A stretch of 52,948 nucleotides of DNA from Ruminiclostridium sp. (GCA_022792035.1 JAAWAE010000019.1:1-52948); one strand, 5' to 3'. Positions 17,414 to 25,582 are shown, numbered from the stretch's first letter. Made by a program: numbers and translations. Notes: generated from the sequence alone by a model not told the origin.

Positions 17414-18081
17414 ACACTGGTTTTGACCCCGTCGCGCAAGACTTTTTGAACGTGGCCCTGCCCAAGGGACGCCTGGGGGAGCGGGTCTATGCCATGCTGG
17501 CCCAGGCAGGGTATCCCTGCCCGGAACTGCTGGACCCCAAGCGCAAGCTGATTTTTGAGAACCCGGAGGCGAAGGTGCGCTATTTCTGGGTCAAGCCCTC
17601 GGACGTGCCCGCCTATGTGGAGCGGGGCGCCGCCGACGTGGGGGTGGCGGGGAAGGATATTTTGTTGGAATACGCCCCCAGCGTCTATGAACTGCTGGAT
17701 CTGAACATCGGCAAGTGCCGGATGTGCGTGGCGGCGCTGGAGGGATTTCGGGATGACCCCGACCGGCGGCTGCGGGTGGCCACGGAGTTCCCCCGGATCG
17801 CCCGGAGCTATTACAGCGCCCAGAGCCGGGACATCGACGTGGTCCGCCTCCACGGCTCCATTGAAATCGCCCCCATCCTGGGGCTCACCGACGTGATCGT
17901 GGACATCGTGGAGACCGGGACCACCCTGCGGGAGAACGGCCTGCGGCCCTATGAGACCATCGTGGAGATCAGCGCCCGGCTCATCGCCAACAAAGTCAGC
18001 TATAAATTCAAGCACGAGGCCATCCAGGCCCTTTTTGAGGGTCTGCGGGAACAGGTGGCCCAAAAGGAGGCAGCGCAATGA
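17410..18081 (+). CDS. hisG: ATP phosphoribosyltransferase, short form
   Basis: Transfers phosphoribosyl from PRPP to ATP. At 223 residues it is the short form that needs HisZ, whose gene is directly upstream. Motifs: NVALPKGRLGE, GAADVGVAGKD and the PRPP-binding DIVETGTTLRENGL. Overlaps both neighbours by 4 nt, indicating translational coupling. Confidence 0.96.
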   Translation: MNTGFDPVAQDFLNVALPKGRLGERVYAMLAQAGYPCPELLDPKRKLIFENPEAKVRYFWVKPSDVPAYVERGAADVGVAGKDILLEYAPSVYELLDLNIGKCRMCVAALEGFRDDPDRRLRVATEFPRIARSYYSAQSRDIDVVRLHGSIEIAPILGLTDVIVDIVETGTTLRENGLRPYETIVEISARLIANKVSYKFKHEAIQALFEGLREQVAQKEAAQ

Positions 18082-19361
18082 TCCCCATTTATCAGGAAAA
18101 CCAGGTCACGGAGATCTTTTCCCGCCAGGACCCGGTGAACGACGCGGCCCAGGAGGTCCGCGCCATCCTAGAACAAGTCAAGACCAGAGGCGACGCGGCT
18201 TTGAAAGCGTATACGAAAACCTTCGACGGGGCGGAGCTCTCCACCATCGAGGTGGACGCCTGGACCGTGGATGAGGGCTTTCGCCGGGCGGACCCGGTGC
18301 TGGTGGAGATCCTCTATCGGGCCGCGGAGCGCATCAGCGCCTTTCACCAGAACCAGCTGCGCAGCGGCTTCCAGACTTCTGGAGAGCGCGGCATCATTTT
18401 GGGCCAAAAGGTCCTGCCCCTGGAGCGGGTGGGGCTGTATGTCCCCGGGGGGACAGCGGCCTATCCCTCCAGCGTGCTGATGAACGCCATCCCCGCCAAG
18501 CTGGCGGGGGTGAAGGAGCTTTGTATGGTCACGCCTCCGGGGAAAGACGGGAAGATCGCCCCGAACATCTTAGCCGCCGCCCGGATCTGCGGGGTGGACC
18601 GGGTGTTCCGGGTGGGCGGAGCCCAGGCCGTGGCCGCTCTGGCCTACGGGACGGAGAGCATCCCCAGGGTGGACAAGATCGTCGGGCCGGGGAACCGCTT
18701 CGTGGCGGAGGCCAAGCGTCAGGTTTTCGGGAAAGTGGGCATCGACATGGTGGCCGGTCCCAGTGAGATCTTGGTGATCGCCGACGGCGCGTCCAACCCC
18801 CAGCACGTGGCGGCGGACCTGCTCAGTCAGGCGGAGCACGACACAGCGGCGGCGGCGGTGCTGATCACCGACAGCGCCCCCCTGGCCGAAGCGGTCCAGA
18901 AGGCCATCGAGGCCCAGCTGCCCACCCTCAAGCGGGAGGAGATCGCCCGGGCGTCCATCGACGGCAACGGAAAGATCATCGTCACGGAGAGTTTAGACAG
19001 CGCCATCCGCATCGCCAACGAGATCGCCCCGGAGCACCTGGAGCTGTGCGTGGAGGACCCCTTCCGCTACCTCAACGACGTGAAAAACGCCGGGTCCATC
19101 TTCCTGGGCCGCAGCTGCCCGGAGGCCCTGGGGGACTACTTCGCCGGTCCCAACCACACCCTGCCCACCGGGGGCACCGCTCGCTTTTCCAGCCCCCTGT
19201 CCGTGGACGATTTTGTCAAAAAAAGTCAGTACATCTATTATACCCCGGAGGCCCTGTCCGTGGCCCGGGAGAGCGTGTCCAACTTCGCCAAGAAAGAGGG
19301 CCTGACGGGACACGCCCGGAGCGTGGACATCCGCTTTGACCCAGTCGGAGGGGAATCATGA
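18078..19361 (+). CDS. hisD: Histidinol dehydrogenase
   Basis: Zinc enzyme that oxidises histidinol to histidine in two NAD-dependent steps. 427 residues, normal length. Motifs: YVPGGTAAYPSSVLMNAIPA shortened here to YVPGGTAAYPSS, RVGGAQAVAALAYGTESIP (RVGGAQAVAALA), KIVGPGNRFVAEAK, DMVAGPSEILVIAD and the catalytic/zinc region LLSQAEHD and APEHLEL. Overlaps hisG and hisC by 4 nt each. Confidence 0.97.
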   Translation: MIPIYQENQVTEIFSRQDPVNDAAQEVRAILEQVKTRGDAALKAYTKTFDGAELSTIEVDAWTVDEGFRRADPVLVEILYRAAERISAFHQNQLRSGFQTSGERGIILGQKVLPLERVGLYVPGGTAAYPSSVLMNAIPAKLAGVKELCMVTPPGKDGKIAPNILAAARICGVDRVFRVGGAQAVAALAYGTESIPRVDKIVGPGNRFVAEAKRQVFGKVGIDMVAGPSEILVIADGASNPQHVAADLLSQAEHDTAAAAVLITDSAPLAEAVQKAIEAQLPTLKREEIARASIDGNGKIIVTESLDSAIRIANEIAPEHLELCVEDPFRYLNDVKNAGSIFLGRSCPEALGDYFAGPNHTLPTGGTARFSSPLSVDDFVKKSQYIYYTPEALSVARESVSNFAKKEGLTGHARSVDIRFDPVGGES

Positions 19362-20425
19362 GCCGTTTCCTGCATCCAAAGTATGCCGCCCTGGAGGCAT
19401 ACACCCCCGGGGAACAGCCCCGGGACCGGCGGTACGTCAAACTCAACACCAACGAATCCCCCTACCCGCCCTCGCCGGAGGTGACGGCGGCGCTGAGCCA
19501 GACCGACGTGGAAGAGCTGCGCCTGTACTCCGACCCGGAGGGAAAGGCGCTGAAAGAAAAACTGGCCTGGTACTACGGCTGCCGGGCAGAGAACGTGTTC
19601 CTCTCCAACGGCTCCGACGAGATTTTGAACTTTGCCTTCATGGCCTTCGGGGCGGCGGGGGCGGTGTTCCCGAAGCCGACGTACAGCTTTTATCCGGTCT
19701 TTGCCCAGCTTCACGGGGTGGACTATCGGGAGATCCCCCTGAAGGCGGACTTTTCCCTGGATGTGGAGCGCCTGTGCGGGACGGGACGCTTCACTGTCCT
19801 GGCCAACCCCAACGCCCCCACGGGGTTGGCGGTGGGATTGGACAGCATCCGGAAAATCCTGGACAGCAATCCGGAGCAGGTGGTGCTGGTGGACGAAGCC
19901 TATGTGGACTTCGGGGCCGAGAGCGCCGCGGAGCTTATTGGGCAGTATCCGAACCTGCTGGTGGTGATGACCTATTCCAAATCCCGGTCCATGGCCGGGG
20001 CGCGGCTGGGCTTTGCCCTGGGAGACCCGGCGCTGATCGCGGACTTGGAGCGATTAAAATATTCCACCAACCCCTACAACGTCAACCGCCTGACCCTGAA
20101 ACTGGGGGCGGCGGCGGTGGACAGCGCCCTATACTTTGTGGAAAACGCCAAGCGAATCATCGCCACCCGGGAGCGTACCGCCGGGGCCCTGCGGGAGATG
20201 GGCTTTACCTTCCCGGCGTCCCAGGCAAACTTCCTCTTCCTTTCCCGAAAAAACCTCCCCGGCGAGGTGCTCTACCAGAAATTAAAAGCCCGGGGCGTCC
20301 TGGTCCGGCATTTCTCGGACCCGTCCCTGGCAGACTACAACCGGGTGAGCATCGGCACCGACGAGGAGATGGGCATATTCCTGCGGGAGACCCGGGCCAT
20401 TTTGGAAGAGGAGGGCCTTTTATGA
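19358..20425 (+). CDS. hisC: Histidinol-phosphate aminotransferase
   Basis: PLP-dependent class I/II aminotransferase. KLNTNESPYPPSP at the start, NGSDEILNFAF, NPNAPTG, VDEAYVDF and the PLP-lysine stretch TYSKSRSMAGARLGFA identify it. 355 residues. Overlaps hisD and hisB by 4 nt. The histidinol-phosphate phosphatase that should act between HisC and HisD is not encoded in this operon. Confidence 0.95.
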   Translation: MSRFLHPKYAALEAYTPGEQPRDRRYVKLNTNESPYPPSPEVTAALSQTDVEELRLYSDPEGKALKEKLAWYYGCRAENVFLSNGSDEILNFAFMAFGAAGAVFPKPTYSFYPVFAQLHGVDYREIPLKADFSLDVERLCGTGRFTVLANPNAPTGLAVGLDSIRKILDSNPEQVVLVDEAYVDFGAESAAELIGQYPNLLVVMTYSKSRSMAGARLGFALGDPALIADLERLKYSTNPYNVNRLTLKLGAAAVDSALYFVENAKRIIATRERTAGALREMGFTFPASQANFLFLSRKNLPGEVLYQKLKARGVLVRHFSDPSLADYNRVSIGTDEEMGIFLRETRAILEEEGLL

Positions 20426-21000
20426 GACAGGCAGAGATTTTACGAAAAACCGCCGAGACAGAGATCCGCCTCTCCCTCTGCCTGGAGGGGGGGGCGCGGG
20501 AGATCAAAACCGGGGTGGGCTTTCTCGACCATATGCTCAGCGGCTTTGCCAAACACGGCGGCTTCGGCCTGCGGGTGCTGTGCAGCGGGGACACCTGGGT
20601 AGACGACCACCACAGCGTAGAGGACGTAGGGATCTGCCTGGGAGACGCCTTCGCCCAAGCCCTGGGCGACCTGCGGGGGGTGGAACGCTTCGGACAGAGC
20701 ATCCTGCCCATGGACGAGGCCCTGCTCCTAGCCGCCGTGGATCTATCCGGACGAGGAATGCTCTGCTGGAGCGCAGACCTCCCCACGGAGAAGGTGGGAA
20801 CCTTCGACACCGAGCTGGGCAAAGAGTTCTGGCTGGCATTTGTCCGCCGGGCGGGCTGTACCCTGCATATCCGCAAGCTGGCCGGAGAAAACAGCCATCA
20901 TATCTTGGAAGCGGTGTTCAAAGCAGCCGGACGATGCCTGCGGGACGCGGTGCGGATCACCGGCACAGAGGTCCCCTCTACAAAAGGAATGTTAGTATAA
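20422..21000 (+). CDS. hisB: Imidazoleglycerol-phosphate dehydratase
   Basis: Monofunctional IGP dehydratase of 192 residues. Contains TGVGFLDHML, the metal-binding DDHHSVED and its repeat ENSHHILE. The start is the ATG overlapping the hisC stop (ATGA at 20422). A longer frame upstream in the same phase lies within hisC and is not real. It is not fused to the phosphatase domain found in the E. coli enzyme. Confidence 0.96.
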   Translation: MRQAEILRKTAETEIRLSLCLEGGAREIKTGVGFLDHMLSGFAKHGGFGLRVLCSGDTWVDDHHSVEDVGICLGDAFAQALGDLRGVERFGQSILPMDEALLLAAVDLSGRGMLCWSADLPTEKVGTFDTELGKEFWLAFVRRAGCTLHIRKLAGENSHHILEAVFKAAGRCLRDAVRITGTEVPSTKGMLV

Positions 21001-21090
21001 AGTTTTCGTGCACCTTTTTCAAAAGGTGCCGGGGGTCCAGGGGCAGCGCCCCCTGGCGGGCGGAGCCCGGATTGGGCTTGCCCAAGAAAA
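21001..21090 (+). repeat. Intercistronic hairpin repeat, copy 1 (hisB-hisH)
   Basis: About 90 bp with three consecutive hairpins: GCACCTTTT/AAAAGGTGC, CCAGGGGC/GCCCCCTGG and CGGGCGGAGCCCG, then GGATTGGGCTTGCC. About 90% identical by eye to copy 2 at 23220-23310. The central hairpin is the reverse complement of the units at 7825-8020. Confidence 0.85.
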
Positions 21091-21108
21091 AAGTAAGGAG
21101 CGATTCAT

Positions 21109-21729
21109 ATGATCGCGGTCATTGATTACGGCGTAGGGAACCTGTTCTCCCTGTGCCGCTCCCTGGAGGCCATCGGACAAGAGGCCGTGGTGTCCGGGGA
21201 CCCTGCCGTTCTGCACCAGGCAGACCGGCTCATCCTCCCCGGGGTGGGCGCCTTTGCCGACGCGGCGGAGAAGCTGCGGCAGACCGGCCTGGATGCCGTC
21301 CTCCAAGCAGAAGCCGCCCGAGGAAAACCCCTGCTGGGCATCTGCCTTGGGATGCAGCTGCTGTTTGAAGAAAGTTACGAATTCGGCCGCTGTGCCGGCC
21401 TGGGTCTGATCCCCGGAAAAGTGGTCCCCATGGAAGGCGTCATCCCGGCGGACTATAAAATCCCCCACATCGGCTGGAACGCCCTGCACTTCCCCAAGGG
21501 AACACGGCACCCCCTGCTGCAAAGGGTCCAAGAGGGCGCGTGCGTATACTTCGTCCACTCCTTCTGGGCGGACCAATGCGGGGACGCCTGCATCGCCACC
21601 ACAGAGTACGGCGCGAAGCTTACCGCCGCCGTGGCCCACGGGAAGGTGATGGGCTGTCAGTTCCACCCGGAGAAGAGCGGCGAGATCGGACTATCCATTT
21701 TGAAAACATTCTGTGAGGAGGACTGGTGA
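21109..21729 (+). CDS. hisH: Imidazole glycerol phosphate synthase, glutaminase subunit
   Basis: Class I glutamine amidotransferase that feeds ammonia to HisF. 206 residues; IDYGVGNLFSL, LPGVGAFADA, catalytic Cys in GICLGMQLLFE and the His-Glu pair in GCQFHPEKSG. Preceded by the repeat at 21001-21090 and its own RBS (GTAAGGAG), so it does not depend on coupling to hisB. One base separates it from hisA. Confidence 0.96.
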   Translation: MIAVIDYGVGNLFSLCRSLEAIGQEAVVSGDPAVLHQADRLILPGVGAFADAAEKLRQTGLDAVLQAEAARGKPLLGICLGMQLLFEESYEFGRCAGLGLIPGKVVPMEGVIPADYKIPHIGWNALHFPKGTRHPLLQRVQEGACVYFVHSFWADQCGDACIATTEYGAKLTAAVAHGKVMGCQFHPEKSGEIGLSILKTFCEEDW

Positions 21730-21730
21730 G

Positions 21731-22453
21731 ATGAAGATTTTTCCTGCCATCGACCTGTTTGGGGGACAAGCCGTCCGCCTGTATCAGGGAGATTACGACA
21801 AGATGACGGTCTACGACCCGGAGCCGCTGAACACCGTGCGGCGCTTTGAGGCGGCGGGGGCGTCCTGCCTGCACCTGGTGGACTTGGAGGGGGCCAAGAG
21901 CGGCGAGACCACCAATCTGGCCACCATCGAGGCCATCGCCCAAAAGACCAAACTTTTCATGGAAGTGGGCGGCGGCATCCGGAATATGGAGACCATCCAA
22001 CGGTATCTGGACGCGGGGGCCAACCGAGTGATCCTAGGCACCGCCGCCGCCACAGACCCAGACTTCACCGCCCTGGCGGTCCAGACCTACGGAGAAAAAA
22101 TCGCCGTGGGGGCGGACCTGAAAAACGGGAAAATCGCCATCCACGGTTGGTTAGAGACCGCCCAGGAGAGCTGGGACGTGTTCCTGGGCCGGATGGAGTC
22201 CCTGGGGGTGGGGACGGTGATCTGCACCGACATCTCCAAAGACGGGGTCATGGAGGGCACAAACCATAAACTCTACGCCGCCCTGTCCGCCCGCTATGAT
22301 ATGAACATCATCGCCTCCGGCGGGGTCACCTCCCTGGAGGACGTGAAAGCCCTGCGAAAGGCCGGGGCCTCAGGGGCCATCATCGGAAAAGCCCTGTACA
22401 CCGGGGCCATCGACCTGGCGGAGGCCGTGCGCGCGGGGGAAGGGAAGCTATGA
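21731..22453 (+). CDS. hisA: ProFAR isomerase
   Basis: (Beta/alpha)8 barrel that isomerises ProFAR to PRFAR. MKIFPAIDLFGGQAVRL with the first catalytic Asp, EVGGGIRN, and the second Asp in ICTDISKDG. 240 residues. The ATG at 21731 comes after GTGAGGAGG inside the hisH end; a slightly longer frame lacks an RBS. Overlaps hisF by 4 nt. Confidence 0.96.
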   Translation: MKIFPAIDLFGGQAVRLYQGDYDKMTVYDPEPLNTVRRFEAAGASCLHLVDLEGAKSGETTNLATIEAIAQKTKLFMEVGGGIRNMETIQRYLDAGANRVILGTAAATDPDFTALAVQTYGEKIAVGADLKNGKIAIHGWLETAQESWDVFLGRMESLGVGTVICTDISKDGVMEGTNHKLYAALSARYDMNIIASGGVTSLEDVKALRKAGASGAIIGKALYTGAIDLAEAVRAGEGKL

Positions 22454-23205
22454 TCACGAAACGCATCATTCCCTGCCTGGACGTAAAAGACGGCCGGGTG
22501 GTGAAAGGGGTCCGCTTTGCCGGGCTGAGCGACGTCAGCTCCCCCGTGGCCCTGGCCCAATATTACACCGAAAACGGGGCGGACGAGCTGGTCTTTTACG
22601 ACATCACCGCCTCCGCCGAAGGCCGGAGCCTGTTCACCGATATTTTAAGAGAAACCGCCAGCCGCGTCTTCATCCCCCTCACCGTAGGCGGCGGAATCAA
22701 CACCCTGGAGGACTTCGACCGGGTGCTGAAATGCGGGGCCGATAAAGTCAGCGTAAACTCCGGGGCCATCCGCAACCCGGCGCTAATCCGGGAGGCGGCG
22801 CTGCGCTATGGCAGCCAGTGCGTGGTGCTGTCGGTGGACGTGAAGCGGGTGGACGGCCAGTTCCGGGTCTTTGGCCGGGGCGGCCGGGACGATACCGGCA
22901 TGGAGGCCATCGCCTGGATCAAAGAAGGCGTCGCCCTGGGCGCCGGGGAAGTGGTGGTGAACTCCATCGACACCGACGGCGTCAAAGGCGGCTTCGACCT
23001 AGCCCTGCTGAAAGAGGTGTGCGCCGCCGTAAACGTCCCCGTCATCGCCTCCGGCGGCGCGGGGAAAATGGAAGACTTCACCCAGTTATTCCAAACCATC
23101 CCCACCATCGACGCGGGACTGGCCGCGTCGGTGTTCCACTTCGGAGAAATCGCCATCCCGGACTTAAAGCGGGAGCTGCAGCGGAACGGAATCCTGGTAC
23201 GGTAG
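22450..23205 (+). CDS. hisF: Imidazole glycerol phosphate synthase, cyclase subunit
   Basis: Converts PRFAR plus ammonia to IGP and AICAR. 251 residues; RIIPCLDVKDGRVVKGVRF (catalytic Asp shown by IPCLDVKDG), VGGGINTLEDF, VNSIDTDGVKGGFD with the second catalytic Asp. Coupled to hisA by ATGA overlap. Followed by the second repeat copy. Confidence 0.97.
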   Translation: MITKRIIPCLDVKDGRVVKGVRFAGLSDVSSPVALAQYYTENGADELVFYDITASAEGRSLFTDILRETASRVFIPLTVGGGINTLEDFDRVLKCGADKVSVNSGAIRNPALIREAALRYGSQCVVLSVDVKRVDGQFRVFGRGGRDDTGMEAIAWIKEGVALGAGEVVVNSIDTDGVKGGFDLALLKEVCAAVNVPVIASGGAGKMEDFTQLFQTIPTIDAGLAASVFHFGEIAIPDLKRELQRNGILVR

Positions 23206-23219
23206 TATAAATGTAAAAT

Positions 23220-23310
23220 AAAGTTTTCGTCCACCTTTTTCAAAAGGTGGCGGGGGTCCAGGGGGCAGCGCCCCCTGGCGGGCGGAGCCCGGATTGGGCT
23301 TGCCTAAGAA
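23220..23310 (+). repeat. Intercistronic hairpin repeat, copy 2 (hisF-hisIE)
   Basis: Same three hairpins as copy 1, starting AAGTTTTCGTCCACC and ending GGATTGGGCTTGCC. In the first hairpin both arms changed together (GCACC/GGTGC in copy 1, CCACC/GGTGG here), a compensatory change. Confidence 0.85.
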
Positions 23311-23323
23311 AAGGAGCGACAGC

Positions 23324-23968
23324 ATGGACATAGAAAAACTAAAATTTGATGAAAAAGGACTGATTCCCGCCATCGTAGTAGACGGAACCAGCGGACAAGT
23401 GCTGACCCTGGCCTACATGAACCGAGAAAGCCTCGAAATCTCGATGAAAGAGGGCAGGACCTGCTTCTACAGCCGGTCCCGGCAGGAACTTTGGCGGAAA
23501 GGCGAAACCTCCGGGGCGGTGCAGCATATCATTGATATCACCGCCGACTGCGACTATGACGCCCTGGTGGTCCGGGTGAACAAAGACGGTCCCGCCTGCC
23601 ATACCGGCGCGGAGAGCTGTTTCCATCACCCCCTGTGGACGGGAGACGCGGCCCCAGGATTCTCCCTCGACGCCCTGATGGAGATGCTCCAGGGGCGGAA
23701 AGACAGCCCCAAGGAAGGCTCCTATACCTCCTACCTGTTCGAGAAAGGCTTAGATAAAATCCTCAAAAAGGTGGGGGAGGAGTGTACCGAGGTGGTGATC
23801 GCCGGGAAGGCTGAGGATCGGGCCGAGACGGTGTATGAGATCGCGGATCTGGCCTATCATGTGATGGTGCTGATGCTTCAGCTGGGAATTTCCCTAGAGG
23901 ATGTGCGGGGAGAGCTGGCCAAGCGGCACGTGATCGATCAAAAGGTTAAGCAGGAGAAGATGACCTGA
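23324..23968 (+). CDS. hisIE: Bifunctional phosphoribosyl-AMP cyclohydrolase / phosphoribosyl-ATP pyrophosphatase
   Basis: Fusion of HisI (residues ~1-110: LAYMNRESLEISMKEG, ELWRKGETSG, DCDYDALVVRV, zinc Cys in GPACHTGAESCF) and HisE (~115-214: LFEKGLDKILKKVGEECTEV, AYHVMVLM). It performs steps 2 and 3 of the pathway. Start ATG at 23324 after AAAAGGAG; the frame upstream reads through the repeat. Last gene of the his operon; no clear U-tailed terminator follows in 23969-24036. Confidence 0.96.
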   Translation: MDIEKLKFDEKGLIPAIVVDGTSGQVLTLAYMNRESLEISMKEGRTCFYSRSRQELWRKGETSGAVQHIIDITADCDYDALVVRVNKDGPACHTGAESCFHHPLWTGDAAPGFSLDALMEMLQGRKDSPKEGSYTSYLFEKGLDKILKKVGEECTEVVIAGKAEDRAETVYEIADLAYHVMVLMLQLGISLEDVRGELAKRHVIDQKVKQEKMT

Positions 23969-24036
23969 GCGATAACCAGAAAACCTTCCGCTATCCTAAA
24001 AGAAAGCTGATTTTTGATGAAAACCACCAAAAATGA

Positions 24037-24065
24037 TTGTACCTTTCATAAAACCATGCTATAAT
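24037..24065 (+). promoter_or_regulatory. Promoter of the TNT toxin-immunity pair
   Basis: -35 TTGTAC (24037-24042), 17-bp spacer, -10 TATAAT (24060-24065), in an AT-rich stretch between hisIE and the toxin gene. Confidence 0.75.
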
Positions 24066-24118
24066 AAGGTTTAATCTAAACTCTATTTACATATATATGA
24101 GCAGGGGGAAGATACTAG

Positions 24119-24607
24119 ATGCGACGCCAAAGCCTGAAAAACGATGCTGGCGAACCGATATCAGGCATCCGAAGATTGAAACAGGAGGCATACGGTACCG
24201 GGAAAACCAGCGGAGGAGAAGCAGTCATAGATTGGGAAAGATGGAAAACCCCCTATGCAGACGAGCATGGCTTTGATATTCGGAACATAGAGGAAACCGG
24301 AACTTACTGGATTGCACTCGTTCTGCCCCAGGACACCAGGATCATCCGTTATGGGCCGGAAAGCGGACGCTTTACCGCGCCAGAAGGAACAGACTACGAT
24401 GCGCTTTCCCTTCCGTATGATCGAGAAACGGTGGAGTTTCATAAGTATCAGGTCACAGCACAGTCAATTACGGTGTACTGTAAAGTACAAAAAGGGATCG
24501 TTGCCCCTATGTTTGACTGTGAAGGGGGCGCGGTACAATACTATCACCCCAACGCGAATATGCGAGAGCTAATAAAAGCTGGAATCCTTGAGAGGGTGGC
24601 ATTATGA
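24119..24607 (+). CDS. TNT-domain (NAD glycohydrolase-type) toxin without a delivery domain (162 aa)
   Basis: The C-terminal ~100 residues match the TNT fold of the M. tuberculosis necrotizing toxin: IIRYGPESGRFTAPEGT (R77), LSLPYDRETVEFHKY (H108), KGIVAPMFDCEGGAVQYY (Q140), then MRELIKAGILERV. TNT enzymes hydrolyse NAD. In these proteins the domain usually forms the tip of a long secreted toxin; here only ~60 residues precede it, with no signal peptide, WXG/LXG motif or repeats. RBS is modest (GGGGGAAG). The next gene overlaps by 4 nt. Composition is lower in GC than the his operon. It may act inside the cell, be carried by an adaptor, or be a toxin-tip remnant. Confidence 0.72.
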   Translation: MRRQSLKNDAGEPISGIRRLKQEAYGTGKTSGGEAVIDWERWKTPYADEHGFDIRNIEETGTYWIALVLPQDTRIIRYGPESGRFTAPEGTDYDALSLPYDRETVEFHKYQVTAQSITVYCKVQKGIVAPMFDCEGGAVQYYHPNANMRELIKAGILERVAL

Positions 24608-24969
24608 AATATTATCAGTCCGAACTGAGGGATAAGACGGTGCTTTATGTGCTGGATCAGGTCATTGCGGCGCATCAGATCCCCAGAACCCTATATTCCC
24701 TGGATGGTTACGCCGAGGATCGTGTGTGCTTGGAGAAGAAAGCCGGGGAATGGTGCGTCTATACTGGAATCAGAGGCCGTATGTGCGAAGAAGAAAGCTA
24801 TGATTCTGTTGTAGAGGCGTGTCAGCGAATGATCGAGAAAATCACGGATGACTATGAAGAAGAACAGAGCATGAAACTGTCGTTTTCCGGAGAACTGCAA
24901 AAGTTCCTCCACCCCCAAAACTTTGATGCCATCGATGCCGGAAAAGCGTCCATCCCTAAAATCGTATAA
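24604..24969 (+). CDS. Probable immunity protein for the TNT toxin (121 aa)
   Basis: Its ATG overlaps the toxin stop (ATGA), the usual arrangement for toxin and immunity genes. It is small, soluble and acidic, with no signal peptide. The pattern YYQSELRDKTVLYVL ... LYSLDGYAEDRVCLEK ... GEWCVYTGIRGRM resembles the Imm59-like immunity group from memory, which I cannot confirm. The predicted job is to bind and block the TNT domain in the cytoplasm. Followed 24 bp later by a strong terminator, so the two genes are a closed transcription unit. Confidence 0.6.
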   Translation: MKYYQSELRDKTVLYVLDQVIAAHQIPRTLYSLDGYAEDRVCLEKKAGEWCVYTGIRGRMCEEESYDSVVEACQRMIEKITDDYEEEQSMKLSFSGELQKFLHPQNFDAIDAGKASIPKIV

Positions 24970-24993
24970 ATCCGCAGGACATCCCCCGTGGGG

Positions 24994-25030
24994 CAGCCCC
25001 GCCGTTTTCTTGTGCAAAACGGCGGGGCTG
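24994..25030 (+). terminator. Terminator of the toxin-immunity unit
   Basis: Perfect 15-bp arms CAGCCCCGCCGTTTT / AAAACGGCGGGGCTG with a 7-nt loop, followed by TTTG. Confidence 0.85.
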
Positions 25031-25042
25031 TTTGTACCATAT

Positions 25043-25358
25043 CTATGTTTGCGGCAAACCATACCTCGTCAGCAGCACCGCCCCCGTCTGCTCGCAGAGA
25101 TTGAAGATGTCGATGTCATAGAACCGCTGGGTGTCCGTGACCTGGATCTGGGGATGCTCCCTCTGAAGCGCGGCGCGCAGGTGATTGATGGGGGCGGCGT
25201 CCCCGCCCTTGCGGATGAGCAGCCGCTCCCCATAGAGCTCCTGGAGCCGGATGCAGGGCCCGCAGGGGTTCCCACAGGTCCGTGAGGACCTTGCTGGGGC
25301 TGCGCAGGGAGGAGCCTATGCGCAGGACGTATTTCTCCCCCCGGGCGGCCTGTTTCAT
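25043..25358 (-). pseudogene. Remnant of a LysR-family regulator (effector domain)
   Basis: Two pieces of a LysR effector-binding domain read on the minus strand in different frames. From 25358: MKQAARGEKYVLRIGSSLRS then KVLTDLWEPLRALHP. From ~25250 in another frame: IRLQELYGERLLIRKGG, REHPQIQVTDTQRFYDIDIF and NLCEQTGAVLLT, ending at TAG 25043-25045. The middle ~60-100 residues and the DNA-binding N-terminus are gone. The similarity is from memory of clostridial LysR proteins. It may once have controlled the ABC transporter next door. Nothing else coding was seen in 25031-25582. Confidence 0.55.
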
Positions 25359-25475
25359 CTCCTTTGAGGAAGTCCCCCCGGAGAAGTGGAGGGACCAGGT
25401 CGTGCTGCCGGAGATCGAACCCCAGAAAGACAAGATGCTGCTCTACATGGGAGAGAAATCGTATGGATCCCCCCA

Positions 25476-25514
25476 GCGGCCCTGCCGCCCCCACCCGGGG
25501 CCCGGCAGGGCCGC
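25476..25514. repeat. 12-bp inverted repeat upstream of the ABC promoter
   Basis: GCGGCCCTGCCG (25476-25487) and CGGCAGGGCCGC (25503-25514), perfect arms with a 15-nt loop. It ends 15 bp before the -35 of the ABC operon and has no U-tail, so it could be a regulator site. Confidence 0.5.
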
Positions 25515-25529
25515 CTGCTGATTCTGGGT

Positions 25530-25558
25530 TTGACAAAGCGCAAACGAAACTATATAAT
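25530..25558 (+). promoter_or_regulatory. Consensus promoter of the ABC transporter operon
   Basis: -35 TTGACA (25530-25535), 17-bp spacer, -10 TATAAT (25553-25558); the first ATG is 24 bp on. Both hexamers match the SigA consensus exactly. Confidence 0.88.
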
Positions 25559-25582
25559 GAAAAACACAAAAGGGGGGAGACC

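Noticed and set aside
19336-20421. Upstream extension of the hisB frame
   Set aside because: It lies wholly inside hisC in another frame; hisB begins at the ATGA overlap.
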